Shown piece after piece: positions 18,650 to 28,425 of a stretch of DNA of 64,000 nucleotides (positions are counted from its first letter, which is position 1; each line of letters opens with the position of its first letter). Made by a program: the position numbers and the translations under genes. This stretch comes from Arthrobacter sp. Hiyo8 (GTDB taxonomy: Bacteria > Actinomycetota > Actinomycetes > Actinomycetales > Micrococcaceae). The stretch covers positions 3,348,001 to 3,412,000 of the forward strand of contig AP014719.1 in the NCBI GenBank assembly GCA_001549895.1, written 5' to 3'. The notes beneath the pieces were generated by a model that saw nothing but the letters and a program-made list of their open reading frames with translations, had not been told where the DNA came from and did no database searches.

Positions 18650-20450
18650 TCAGTGGAGGAGGGCGACGCCGGGGCGATGTCCGTCTTTGCTTCGCGCGAA
18701 GCCGCCGAAGAGTTCGCCGCTTCCGACCCCTTTGTGATCCACGGTCTCGTCGGGAAATGAGGGCGGACCGGGCCTCGGAGCCGGCCAGGGGAACTGATGC
18801 TTATGTGAATGGCGCCGGTGTCGGCCGCCGATCGTGTCGGGCGCGGTTCAGGAACCGACATCGTGACCCGGACATTGTTTCGTTCGCCGTGGCGGATGGC
18901 GTTGGTGAATCCCTCGGAGAGCACCTCAATCACTGCCTCAGCTCGGGCCGGGTCCTCGTCGCATAGCGCCCACACACCGGGATCAATGTCGCACGCGAGC
19001 TTCAACACGCGCCCCCAGTTATTCAGCAGGTCCCGGATGCTGGACGCTCCGCGCACCGACTGCCCGTGCGGTTCTTCCAAGATCTCACTCTGCGCGGTAG
19101 CCACGGCGCTCGCCAGGATGTCCCTGACGTCCTGCGGGCCAGATCTTCTTCCGGGTTGTTCCCTCCGGGGCGGCTCAGGGCGAGGGCGTTCGACACCAGG
19201 TTTCCCTGAAGCTTGGTGTGCAGGATTCTGGCCACCCTCCGGCGGGTGTGAAGCAGCTTCTGCTGGGCGCGGTCGGCTAGCTTGAGTTGCTCGTTCAGCG
19301 AGCTTGCCAGCCTGACCTCATGCCGCCGTCGTCGGCGTTCGGCAGCTCGAAGAACCGCCACAGTGAGTGCAGTCAGCGGATGCGCCCAGATGGCGGCCCA
19401 GTAGAAGAAAGGGGCATAGCCGAACGCCTCCTGCAGCAGGCAGGTCACCGACGCGCCAAGTGCGGCCGTGCCCGCGTAGCAAAGGGTCATGGCGGAAATT
19501 CGCCGCACGGGACTGGCGATCCTCCGTACCGTCCGGGCGGTCGCCGCGTTCCCGGCGGGCAGGATGGTCCGCCCGCAACCGACTGAACCAGCAGGAAGAG
19601 GAGGCCGTATTCCGCCCCGACACGCACTGCGATGAGCGATTCGAAGAGCAGCACAGGCAAAGCGAGCGGTGCAGCCCGGATCAAATGCGGGAGTCCCTCG
19701 GTGGGTTCCGCGCGGGAAGGCGGCCGGGGAGGGGCTTTCTCAGGCGGCAAAGGGGTGTGATCGTGGAAGAGTTGGTGGCTCATCGGGCGGACCACGTCAT
19801 CGGAGATCATCCGCAGCAGGCGTGAGGCCTCGGATCTGTGGAGGGTCGCGCTCATCCGGGCAGAGAGGACCGCGTCAAGACGCGCGGAGAGTTCGGCGAC
19901 ATAGTCGGAGCGGATCGAGCGCAAGCGGTGCTCATCGAATCCGAGCTGCGCCTCTATCGCAGCCCGTGCAGCGCGGAGCCGGCGTTCAAGCACGGCGTGC
20001 CCGCGGATGGAGTCCGTCAGCATCGCGATCGCCGAGAGGAAGACCAGGCCGCCCCGACGTTGATGAGGACGCGGGCCCAGAGATCTTCACCCAGGTCCGC
20101 GATATTCAGGGCCGCGCGAACCAAGCCACCAGGAGAGGACGGCAGGCGCCCAGGAACGCGAAGGTGCCGAACGACGTCGTAATTCTGCCTTTGAGGCTCG
20201 GGCGTGACGTGATCACGGGGCGGAGCAGCATCCCCAAAAGGCCAAGCATCACGTGCACGAGCAACACGACCGCCGTGCCGGAACCTTCCACAACCGGCGT
20301 GACTGATCCCGTCCCAGCGAGCGTGACCGATCCGGCGAACATGTTCATGACCGTCAGCGCCAAAGGCAGGGTCAGAAGCCACGACCAGAAGCTCAGGGCA
20401 TTGCGGCCACCGATACCCCGGGCCCAGAGCGCATGGGAGCGGCCGCTCAT
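18650..20450 (-). CDS. Membrane sensor histidine kinase with two membrane blocks (frame broken several times)
   Basis: Pieces in three frames join into about 600 residues. The first membrane block is around residues 18-115 (WLLTLPLALTVMNMFAG, AVVLLVHVMLGLLGMLL). A cytoplasmic helical segment follows (RLRSIRSDYVAELSARLDAV), then a second membrane block (LPVLLFESLIAVRVG, GYAPFFYWAAIWAHPLTALT), a coiled segment with a candidate phospho-acceptor His in RVARILHTKLQGNL, and an HATPase domain (N box EGFTNAIRHGE; glycine-rich region GVGSGELFGG after repair). The start overlaps the upstream LuxR-type regulator stop as ATGA. It likely forms a two-component pair with 20447-21104; the stimulus is unknown. 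Confidence 0.7.
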
Positions 20451-21104
20451 TGATCGCTATCGGCAGGGGCCGGCAACCCAAACGCGCGCGAGTACAGCGT
20501 TGCCGCGGCAACCCGCGGATTGACGTCAGGATTCCGGTTCAAGCCAAGGGCCTCGAACGTGCGCGAGACGGCCTTCTCCACGGAGCGCATGCTGCTTCCC
20601 CGTTGTTTGACGATTTCAGCGTTCGACCATCCTCCCGCGATCAAGCGCAGGATATCCAGCTGTACGCGGGTCAGCGCGCCGAGCTTCGCTGCGCCAGACT
20701 CCACAGGGGGAGTCACGGTGACGGGAAGCTCCACCAGGGTCGAGTTCACCGCACTGATGAGGCCGTCCACGGAGTCAAGGGACGACTTGTTGACGAACGT
20801 TGATCCCGCCGGCAACTCGGAAAAGGGAGCTTCCGACGGATAGTTCGTCAGGAAAACGATGGCGCAGCCCGGGGACAGCGACTTCACTACGTGCGACAGT
20901 TCGACGCCGTTGGGCCGTGTACCCAGGTCAATGTCAGTCACAAGAACATCGGGATCGACGGCGGCGAACATGGATATGGCCTCGGACGCGGAGGCACAGT
21001 CATGCACGTCGAATTCCGCGCCCTCAAAGCCTCGGCAACAAGCCCGCGCATGAACGGTTGATCTTCGACAACCAGCACCCGCCGAACCCACCCATGTCCC
21101 CCAT
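20447..21104 (-). CDS. LuxR-type two-component response regulator (frame broken at N-terminus)
   Basis: The receiver domain has the phospho-Asp in VLVTDIDLG and a C-terminal LuxR-type helix-turn-helix (LTRVQLDILRLIAGGWSNAE, SMRSVEKAVSRTFEAL). Two one-base G losses near 21033 and 21085 hide the true N-terminus, which reads RRVLVVEDQPFMRGL once repaired; the likely start is the ATG at 21104. The stop overlaps the kinase start (ATGA), so the pair is translationally coupled, regulator first. The receiver lacks the usual Lys-Pro ending (STFVNKSSL), as in other FixJ/NarL-like outliers. Confidence 0.78.
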
Positions 21105-21139
21105 GGTTGAAGGGTATCCGAGCACACCCAGTGATTCAC

Positions 21140-21737
21140 CGGCAGCAGCCAGTTGTCACGGCTCAGGACAGATCACGACGGCGGCGCTTTCGTTGCGTTT
21201 CGCGACGCCGGCTGCCGTAGTGCTTGCCTCAGGCTTCGGCCTCAGTGGCGGAGGGCGATCGTGACTACGAAGATTGTGGCGGCGCCCAAAATAGCCAATC
21301 CAACGTAGGACAGCTTCCGCTGAAACCTTCTCCGACGCTCGCGCCGTTCATCCCTGGCCAGATATCCCGTGCTGTAGTTCCCCATGCCGCGAGGATAGCC
21401 CCGCTGAATTCGCCCTCGCCTCCAGGGGTTCGGTTATTGCGACCGGTTTGGCTGCCCGCCTACTCCGGGGTAGCGCGGCTGACCACTCAATTTCGCAGCG
21501 ATCACCACTCAAATTCGCAGGGATTACCACTCAAATTCGAGCAAACGGCCACCTATCGGTTCTTTTCGACCGTAGCGTTCGTTGTGGGTTCGCCGCCCCG
21601 GAGTGGGGTAGCCGCCCCGGATGGTGCGCCCGATACGTCAGCCCCCTGAGATACCGGGCGTGAGACTTTGCTTTCGGAGCAGCCAAGTCTGTGGCCGGCC
21701 AAACCGACTGGCCGGCCACACCATTCGACAGGATGGA
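21140..21737. other. Gene-free stretch with IS-end array
   Basis: No credible gene. The main content is the three-unit repeat array at 21483-21575. With the IS30-end-like sequence just downstream, this looks like a graveyard of insertion-sequence ends. Confidence 0.4.
21483..21575 (+). repeat. Array of three 22-bp direct repeats, IS21-type end remnant
   Basis: Three successive 22-bp units each begin CCACTCAA (21483, 21505, 21527). A unique tail follows with CGGCCACCTATCG and TTCTTTTCGACCGTAG. A degraded copy lies at 16587. Multiple terminal direct repeats are a hallmark of IS21-family ends; the element body is gone. Confidence 0.55.
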
Positions 21738-22004
21738 CTACCGGTTGAATCCGTCCTGTGTCCCATAGTCCATCCACCCAGAACCCCGCCCCCGCAAACC
21801 ATCACGCCAATAATGAGTAGCCGGTTTCTTAGGTGCGCAAAAATATGTGGTGTTTGCAATGTTCATCACCAGAGCGGCCAGACTGACTAAGAGTGCTATT
21901 CGGTACGCGTGCTGACCGGCAATAGCCCACACCAACGCAAGCACGGACAGCGCAGCCCCAGAAGCGGGTGAAGGACTGTCAGGACGCCCCAATGACCCCG
22001 ACAA
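21738..22004 (-). CDS. Small membrane protein, hypothetical
   Basis: 88 residues from a TTG start. Two hydrophobic stretches (ALSVLALVWAIAGQHAY, ALLVSLAALVMNIANTTYF) are followed by a hydrophilic tail. The last residues (TQDGFNR) are encoded by the IS30-end-like sequence, so the natural C-terminus may have been replaced. The function is unknown and it may be only a fragment. Confidence 0.35.
   Translation of the reverse strand: MSGSLGRPDSPSPASGAALSVLALVWAIAGQHAYRIALLVSLAALVMNIANTTYFCAPKKPATHYWRDGLRGRGSGWMDYGTQDGFNR
21740..21755 (+). repeat. Solo copy of IS30-family element 1 terminal sequence
   Basis: ACCGGTTGAATCCGTC is identical to the outer 16 bases of the right end of the IS30-family element (4438-4453), and the four bases to its left differ by one. 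It is either a preferred target resembling the element's end or the scar of a lost copy. Confidence 0.5.
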
Positions 22005-22097
22005 TTACGCACAGTCGGGAAAACCGGATGCCGCTTTCGGTACCATTTACGTTCGCGGTCAATTTGAAACCCCTGTCCTAGTAGATCTCACCAGAGT

Positions 22098-22514
22098 TCA
22101 CGAATCCGGCTCGCGGTAGGCGTGCACCATAGGGTCGGCGTGATCCAGCTCGGCTGCGCGCGCACGCGCGGCCGTCTTCCTCCAGTGAAGTACTACTTCA
22201 TTGATCACGTAGGAAACCAGGACCAGAGATGGCAAGAGGATTTGAAGCCACAGGTCCCAATTGGTCATAAAAAGGGGCGCCAAGGATGCTCCAAACATCG
22301 GCGCATGCGCGCACGAGTACCATTTCACGATTGCCTTCTCTCGGAAGCCGCAGTCTCGACCAGGCATATCCCGGAGCGGAGCGGACGGTTTAGAAAGGTT
22401 GATTCCATAGCACTTTGTGGCAACCAGACTGGCGCCCCTGAACGCGCCACTGGTGATACCGATGGCCGAGAGTCCCGCTAGCACCTGAGAGCGAGGACTG
22501 GCCACGGTACCCAC
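22098..22514 (-). CDS. Hypothetical protein with one membrane span, possibly the end of the secreted protein upstream
   Basis: The frame gives a small hydrophobic, Cys-containing region (LSAIGITSGAFRGASLVATK) and then a membrane span (LWLQILLPSLVLVSYVINEV) with a basic and acidic tail. A GTG at 22328 could start a 76-residue membrane protein. Alternatively one lost C near 22488 would join this frame to the secreted protein at 22478-23250. I cannot decide between the two from sequence alone. Confidence 0.35.
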   Translation of the reverse strand: MGTVASPRSQVLAGLSAIGITSGAFRGASLVATKCYGINLSKPSAPLRDMPGRDCGFREKAIVKWYSCAHAPMFGASLAPLFMTNWDLWLQILLPSLVLVSYVINEVVLHWRKTAARARAAELDHADPMVHAYREPDS

Positions 22515-23250
22515 TGAATACTCGGATCGGCCGTTAGGGGAAATGCGTTCGAGGAATTGAAGTCAATGTGCTGAACTAAGGTATCGTCCTCAATCCTGAA
22601 CGTCGTCGCCACCGGTTTGCCGTCGGCGTCGAATGCCCATGGAGAGACAAAGGTGCTTGTGACTCTTCCCGCGGCGTCTCGAATGAGGACCGAACCGTCA
22701 GCTTCCACCTTTGCGGTGGATCCGGCCGCGAGAGCTAATGGGAATCGGTAATCGCGCAGTGCTTTGTCCGATTCGACCGTGATCAGCGTTTGCGAGCCGT
22801 GTGGGGTGCTGTAGGTGGTCGTTGTCGCGCCGGACAGGGCGGTTGTTAGAAGTGGTGCGCCTTCGCCAATAAAGTGCCCGATCGGGACGCCCTTAAGCTG
22901 GGCAGGTCTCGTCTCTGACTTTTTGCCGGGAACGGTAATCCGTACCGCACCCGAGGGGGATTGCGTTTGGACTGCCGCGGTTCCGGGGCGTTCCCGTCCA
23001 TCACATCCACGCCGTCGTACTTCTTGGCGATTTCATGCAGCGGAAGGGCACTTGGCCCGGGCGACAACCCCTGATCCCAGGCGACAGGCTGGACTCCACG
23101 GCCGGTATCAGCTCGTATCCGCTGATCTTCCTGTTCCTGGGGTGCCGTGTTCCTTTGGGCACTACCTGCATGTGCCGGTGCGGCAATAAGGATGGTCGCA
23201 ATCAAAGAAAGACATGCGGTAGCTGAGGCAAAAATATGTAGACGTCGCAA
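22478..23250 (-). CDS. Secreted protein with FPLTADPSIQW motif, unknown function (frame broken near 22955)
   Basis: A clear signal peptide is at residues 1-28 (MRRLHIFASATACLSLIATI, cleavage after AHA). Repairing one C loss in the C run near 22955 joins DGNAPEPRQSKRNPP to AVRITVPGKKSETRPAQLKG. The middle has repeated beta-like segments (TTTTYSTPHGSQTLITVESD, KVEADGSVLIRDAAGRV). It ends FPLTADPSIQWVPWPVLALR, a motif that in many actinobacterial secreted proteins precedes a short variable C-terminal domain. The product may be cell-surface or toxin-like; no function is assigned. Confidence 0.6.
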
Positions 23251-23898
23251 TTGAGGCTCCTATTCATATAGGTGCCCCCTGAGACCCGCAGCTTGCAAGA
23301 AATCATACGGTCTTTTTGCCTTTGTTGGAAGGGAATTTCGAGCAAAACTCGTCTTACGTGAGTTCTTAAATTTGCATTTCAAAAGGAGGATTAGCGAGTC
23401 GGCTGTGGTTAGATTTCTCGATCTACGCCTCGTTGGTCTCTCGCAGTTCCCCGGAAGGACACGGGCTGCGAAGCCTTCCGGCAACCCGCGCGGGGGACTA
23501 GGATGCCGGAATGAAAGTTACCTTGCTCCGCGGGGAGGGCGATGGCGGCCCCGATTGCCCACATCAATTCGTTGGTCGCTGCGATGATTGCCGCGACGCC
23601 GAACGAAATTCGAGTAGTGAATCCGGCGGCCATGAGCCAGCCGGCCCAGCGAATAGTCGGCGGTGATGCCTCCGAGAGGTGTCGTTCGTCGGTACTTGCT
23701 TCGAATAAGTAGGTGGAATCCATGAGGATTACGTGATTGGGCGGGGTCACGTCGGCGGCGCGCTGGCGCGCTGGAAAGTCTCATCGCCCTGACCTCAACG
23801 CTCGACAGGGGAGAACTCGGTCCGTTCTTTTACCGCTTCAACCGCCCGGCGAGTTGGCGGCACGCTTAGGCCTCAACCCAAGCTGAGGGGCGCAGCCC
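23251..23898. other. Largely non-coding stretch
   Basis: Apart from the doubtful frame at 23409-23750, I see no gene. It separates the secreted protein from the FAD/Rieske oxidoreductase. Confidence 0.3.
23409..23750 (-). CDS. Doubtful small membrane protein
   Basis: An internal start gives MDSTYLFEASTDERHLSEAS followed by one hydrophobic region (ISFGVAAIIAATNELMWAIG). The tail is low in hydrophobic residues and rich in Arg, as in chance GC-rich frames. No good ribosome-binding site. It is listed because the hydrophobic segment is protein-like. Confidence 0.25.
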   Translation of the reverse strand: MTPPNHVILMDSTYLFEASTDERHLSEASPPTIRWAGWLMAAGFTTRISFGVAAIIAATNELMWAIGAAIALPAEQGNFHSGILVPRAGCRKASQPVSFRGTARDQRGVDREI

Positions 23899-25399
23899 CT
23901 ACTGCAACTTGAACAGATTGTGCGTCGCCGGCCCCTCCAGCAGCTTGCCTGCCGCAGAGTAACGGGAACCGTGCAGGGGGCAGTCCCAGGACTTTTCGGC
24001 GTCGTTCCAGTGCAGGATCCCGCCAAGGTGCGCGCATTCCGCCGACACCCTGCACACCACGCCATCCACCGTGCAGATGGCCGCAGGTTTCCCGTGGAAC
24101 AGTCCCGTGACGCCCGTGCCCTCGGCGGGGTGGGTTTCCTCCGTGATGGCCGGCTTCTCCTTCAACCCAGCCTTGTCCCGGAAATTCTGCTGCTGGGTCT
24201 CCACGTTGAGCGAAATCGTCGACGCTGCGCCGCGGGGACCTGTCACCCGGTGGTGGATGATGCGGGCCCACTCCAGCTTTTCGCCACGGATATCGGCGGT
24301 GATATCCAGCGCCGCCGCAACACCGTTTGTCATGCCCCACTTGTTGTAGCCGGTGCCGAAGAAGATCTTCCCGTGGCCCGGGGAACCGGCCGAAGAACGG
24401 CATGAGATTCCCGGCCTGGTAGTCCTGGGCAGCCCACGTGTGTGTCACCTCGGCGCCCGGATAGTGCTGTTGGCCCAGCCGAGCAGCTCATTCACGTGCA
24501 CCTGCGTGGACGGCGCCCGGCCACCCGCATGCCCGAACCCGCCCACCAGAAGCAACGCCCCGCCGTCGGGCATTGGATAGTCCCGCAGTGAGCGGGTGGG
24601 CGACTCGGCGGACAGGTACATCCCGGGAGGGGGGCTCGTGCCTTCCGGAAGCCGCAGCGCGGCAGCGTACGAGCGGTTAGGCCGCAGCTTCGCGAAGTAG
24701 AGCCCGCGGTTCAGGATGGGTGTCCCGGTGGCGAGCACCGCGTAGCGGGCGCGGACCTCGCCCTTCCTGGTGACCACCGTCAGGGGATCGCCGTTGCGGA
24801 CGTTCATGACGCGGATACCCTCCACGATGCTGCCGCCGGCTGCCCGGATATCCGCGGCCAGCGCATCCAGGACATCCATGGGGTTGAACTGCGCCTGCTT
24901 CGCAAGCCGCAAGGCGGCGTCGACGTCGAACGGCAGCCCGGTCTCCCGTGTGGACTTGACGTTGAGCCCGCACGCCCGGGAAGCGTTGGCCTCAGCGACA
25001 AGGTGTTCCGCGCCAGTGGGTGTGGTGGCGAAGGTATACGCATCCCGGTACTGGAACGGCACGCCCCGGTCCTCGAGGTAGTCGAGCAGCCATTTCTGGC
25101 CTGCCGGTTCGCGTCAACGTAGGCGCGGACCACGTTCACCGAATACTGGTTCCGGAGCCTGGACAGCGTGGTGCCCTGCAAAAGGCTCAACTTGGCCGTG
25201 GTGTTGCCGGTGTTGACCGCCCCGATATGCCGGGCCTCGAGGACCAGCACGCTGCTCCCGGTCCGGCCAGCATGAGAGCCGTGGCTAGCCCCGTGATTCC
25301 GGCGCCCACCACGACGGCGTCGTAACTGTTCTCGGGCGTGAATTCATCGGGGCTCGCAGCCGCGGAAGCCTCGCGCGCGTCTAGCCAAAGAGAAGTCAT
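23899..25399 (-). CDS. FAD-dependent oxidoreductase with C-terminal Rieske domain (frame broken several times)
   Basis: About 500 residues after repair. The N-terminal FAD-binding Rossmann motif is DAVVVGAGITGLATALML at about residue 27. A DadA-like substrate domain follows (GLPFDVDAALRLAKQAQFNP, VLATGTPILNRGLYFAKL, GGALLLVGGFGHAGG). A Rieske [2Fe-2S] domain at the end has Cys-His pairs in SAECAHLGG and DCPLHGSRYSAAGKLLEGPA. This DAO-plus-Rieske arrangement is a known family of unknown substrate. The start (MTSLWLDAREAS) is divergent from tetR with a large palindrome between, so TetR control is plausible. Frame breaks lie near 24385, 24448, 25095 and 25262. Confidence 0.83.
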
Positions 25400-25523
25400 A
25401 GCAGTCCCACGTCCCTTCAGCCGGGGCGCGGCCCACACCGGATTTAGCGCGGCGGCGGCCCGGTAGTGCCAGAGAACCAGAAGGCCGCAAGAGAAGCAAG
25501 AGGGGAGCGCACTGGCGTCTTAC

Positions 25524-25587
25524 CCAACGCGGGGTCACTTACGGCCCATGTTGCTGCCCGACATGGCCGTAAGTGACCCCGCGTTGG
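25524..25587. repeat. Long palindrome between divergent oxidoreductase and tetR genes
   Basis: Arms of 28 and 27 bases (25524-25551 and 25561-25587) pair perfectly except for one bulged C, with a 9-base loop. The arm core is GGGGTCACTTACGGCC. As the genes point away from each other it cannot be their terminator; it is either an operator or an extragenic palindromic repeat. Confidence 0.8.
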
Positions 25588-25649
25588 CGCAAGAAGGGCT
25601 ATGACAGACCGGTCTGTCTTGGCGGGGTACGAGTAAGATTGCTCTTACC

Positions 25650-26294
25650 ATGAGCACGCCAGATGCCTCGGAAGCACCCGGTCCGTCTTCATCGCCAGCC
25701 GGACAAACCACCACCCGTGATGACGCAGTGGATCGAATCTTGGACGCCGCCTACGAACTGTTCTCCCGGCGTGGGATCCGCGCGGTCGGGGTCGATCAGC
25801 TCATCGAGCGTTCAGGGGTGGCGAAGGCCACCTTCTACCGCCACTTTCCGTCCAAGGACGATCTGGTTCTTGCATTCCTTGCGCTTCGCGACCAGATCTG
25901 GACCGTGGACTTGATCATCTCCGATGCCCGGAGCCGGGGAGACACCGCCGAGGAGCAGTTGCTCGCCATCTTCGATGTCTTCGGGGACTGGTTCCAGCGG
26001 GAGGACTTTGAGGCGTGCTCGTTCATCAACGTCCTCCTCGAAATGGGCCGTGAGCATCCGCTGGGGAAAGCCAGCATCGGCTACCTCGCCAGGATCAGGG
26101 GACACATCCAGGAATTGGCGGAGGAAGCCAGGCTGGAACGCACTGAAGAGTTCGCACGCTCTTGGCACATCCTGATGAAGGGCTCCATCATTTCGGCCAC
26201 CGAAGGCGACGTCCTGGCGTCAAAGCGCGCACAGCAGATGGCGGCCTGGTTGATAGAACAACACCGAGGCCCGGATCGGCCTGTAGCTGCCTGA
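25650..26294 (+). CDS. TetR-family transcriptional regulator
   Basis: 214 residues, intact. After a Ser/Pro-rich leader, the TetR helix-turn-helix occupies residues 25-70 (DRILDAAYELFSRRGIRAVG, LIERSGVAKATFYRHFPSKD). The C-terminal half is helical with one Cys (FEACSFINVLLEMGREHPLG), the usual ligand-binding and dimer region. It is divergent from the FAD/Rieske gene. Its stop is one base from the end of the convergent EAL gene. Confidence 0.9.
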   Translation: MSTPDASEAPGPSSSPAGQTTTRDDAVDRILDAAYELFSRRGIRAVGVDQLIERSGVAKATFYRHFPSKDDLVLAFLALRDQIWTVDLIISDARSRGDTAEEQLLAIFDVFGDWFQREDFEACSFINVLLEMGREHPLGKASIGYLARIRGHIQELAEEARLERTEEFARSWHILMKGSIISATEGDVLASKRAQQMAAWLIEQHRGPDRPVAA

Positions 26295-26295
26295 G

Positions 26296-27460
26296 TTATC
26301 CGAAGCGGCGGCCCTTTTGGGGTTCGCGACCGTCAGCTGCGAGCGGTCCTGCCGCGACCGCCAGGGGAGGCGAGATGCCGGGAACGCCCGCCCACTTTGC
26401 CCACTCCCGGGGCTGGACCGAGGGCCGCCCAAGGTGGTACCCCTGTCCGAGGGTCACCCCCAGGTCCGCAAGAGTGGCGAGTTCGTCCTTGGTTTCGATG
26501 CGTTGGGCAATCAAGGCCGCACCGATCTCCCGCGCGAACACGACCTCCGCCGCGACGAGTTCCTGCCGGAGGGAATCCTGGTTGAGACCCGCAGTCAGAT
26601 TCCGCTCCAGCTTGATCATTTCCGGCTTGAGCCGAAGGATATGGCTGGCCCCGGCGAAGAAGGAACCCGTGTTTTCGATGGACAAGCGCACGCCAGCACT
26701 GCGCAGCGGAGCCACCGCGGCGTCGAGCGAAGCGGCCTGCTCCTGGGGAACTTCCCGGAGACTTCAAGGATCACCCGCGCGGGAGCCAGCGGCGTTTGCT
26801 CGAAAAGCCCAGGAAGACGCGGGTCCAGGCAGACCTCGTCGGAAAGTTTCAACGCCACGAAAAGGTGGGCCGGCAGCTTCAGCGCGGCCTCGAGCCCCGA
26901 CTCCAGCGCCGCGAATTCGAGATCCGTTCGGAGCCCCGAGTCCTCAGCCTCTGCGAACCAGTAATCGGCGGGGTCTCCGCTGTCGCTGACGAAGCGGGTC
27001 AAAGCCTCGGCGCCGACCACGGTGGACGTAGTGAGGTCGAATACGGGCTGGAAGGCGGTCATCAGCATGTGGTCCCGGAGCACCGCCTCAAGACGCGCGC
27101 TGCTTGGGTGCTGGCTGTGTGCGTGCTGGCTGTTTGCGTGCTGGGACTCCGGCTCGCCTTGGGCGGCCGGGTTGTCCTGTGACTCTGGCTCGTTTTGCGG
27201 GCCGGCTGTTCCGACCTGAGTGAAGACAGGTGTTCCAGCAGGGCCTCTTCCGGACGCCCAGGGTGGGCAGCAATGTGCCGGCGAAGTTCCTCGCGCACCG
27301 CATCTGTTGCTTGCGAAGAGTCCCCTAAGACTTCATCGATGATTTCCAGTACCTGGAGGCGCAGCCCGCGCAACTGCTTGAGGGGCGGCTCCGTAGCCTC
27401 CGGACTAGCCGGCATCCCTGAATCGGTCAATGCACGAGCAGACGGTTTGCGCGTCGACAT
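26296..27460 (-). CDS. Degenerate EAL-domain protein (frame broken twice)
   Basis: About 387 residues after repairing C losses near 26757 and 27112. The N-terminal 100 residues are helical, followed by a low-complexity Thr/Ser/Gln linker. The EAL domain starts MTAFQPVFDLTTSTVVGAEALTRF. The second signature, normally DDFGTG, is SIENTGSFFAG, so the metal-binding aspartates are missing and phosphodiesterase activity is unlikely. Later landmarks (MIKLERNL, AQRIETKDE, GQGYHLGRP) are recognisable. It probably binds c-di-GMP or a partner. The start has AAAGGA eight bases upstream. Confidence 0.75.
27108..27145 (+). repeat. 15-bp tandem repeat inside the EAL gene linker
   Basis: Two 15-bp units GTGCTGGCTGTGTGC and GTGCTGGCTGTTTGC, plus an 8-base partial unit. 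On the coding strand they encode the repeated TASTH/TASTQ linker. Slippage here would change linker length by five residues. Confidence 0.7.
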
Positions 27461-27599
27461 GAATCATTCCTTTGCCTTGAGTTCCGGCTGAGCCCGGGAC
27501 CTGCAACAAAGCAAACACTACAGCCGAACAATCCGGTCGCCCCGGATTGAAATGAAATCTTCATAGGGATGTAACGCCGCGCTGCGCACCTGGGCGCAG

Positions 27600-28416
27600 T
27601 TACACCCGATTGTGATCTGTTCCGGAATTTTCCGCGCCGGACAGGAGTGCGTAGTATCCCGGAACCCACTGCGGAAGGCCGCCGGCGTTCATCGGGACCA
27701 CCTCGATGTTCATCGGGCCGTCCGCAATCAACTGCCAGTCGGCATCCGAAAAGGCGCGGTGCCGTTCCGCAGCACCGAAATGCCCGGGCCTGGGAAGGTT
27801 TTCCAAGGCGCGCCGCAGTTGCAGGGGAATGCTTTGCCGGGTGGCGCCGAGCTCGGTCAGGTAGCCGAGGCTAGTTCCGCGGAAGTTGGTTTCGGCCAGC
27901 AACACCCGGCCTCTGTTCCCGACGGCGGTCCGCAGGTTGGCGGCCATGGCGGCCTGCTTGCCGGGTTTCAGGACGTGGAAGACTCCGCGGACAAAGACGT
28001 TGGCGGCCCAGCCGCTCCACCAGGACCTCTCCGGCACCTGCCGAAGCCGCATCCAAAACCATGAAGTCGGCATTGTGGACGCCTTCTGCTTCCTTGCGCG
28101 CCATCTCGATCGCCCCGTTGGACACGTCGATTCCGAGAACCCGGGGAAACAGGCCGGCAAGCCAGCGGGTGTGGGTGCCGTTGCCGCACCCGACGTCAAC
28201 TACCGGAAGAGCTGGATCAAAGTGGGCCGCGATCGCGTTGGAGTACTGAGCATGCTCGGCCGCGGAGTCGGAGTCCCAAAGCACATCTCCGGAACGGCCA
28301 GTGGTGCGGATTCCGCGCCAGTATCCTTCCCACGCGGTGTCCGGATTTCTCGGTGCCCGGGAAGCGAGGCGTACTACTGTGGGGACAAGCAACATCTGGT
28401 CCCAAAGCTTCGACAT
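27600..28416 (-). CDS. Class I SAM-dependent methyltransferase (frame broken near 28010)
   Basis: About 270 residues. Motif I is VVDVGCGNGTHTRWLAGLFP and the acidic end of beta-2 is VLGIDVSNGAIEMAR. Motif II follows as ADFMVLDAAS. After a one-base break near 28010 the frame continues ANVFVRGVFHVLKPGKQAAM and ends with GLPQWVPGYYALLSG. The substrate is unknown. It lies between two c-di-GMP-type genes on the same strand with short gaps, so it may be co-transcribed with the GGDEF-EAL gene. Confidence 0.8.
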
Positions 28417-28425
28417 GCGCTAACT

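Noticed and set aside
21483..21548. Three evenly spaced 22-bp repeats as a possible CRISPR array
   Set aside because: The units are directly adjacent with no spacers between them, there is no cas gene, and the sequence matches an IS-end remnant elsewhere in the window.
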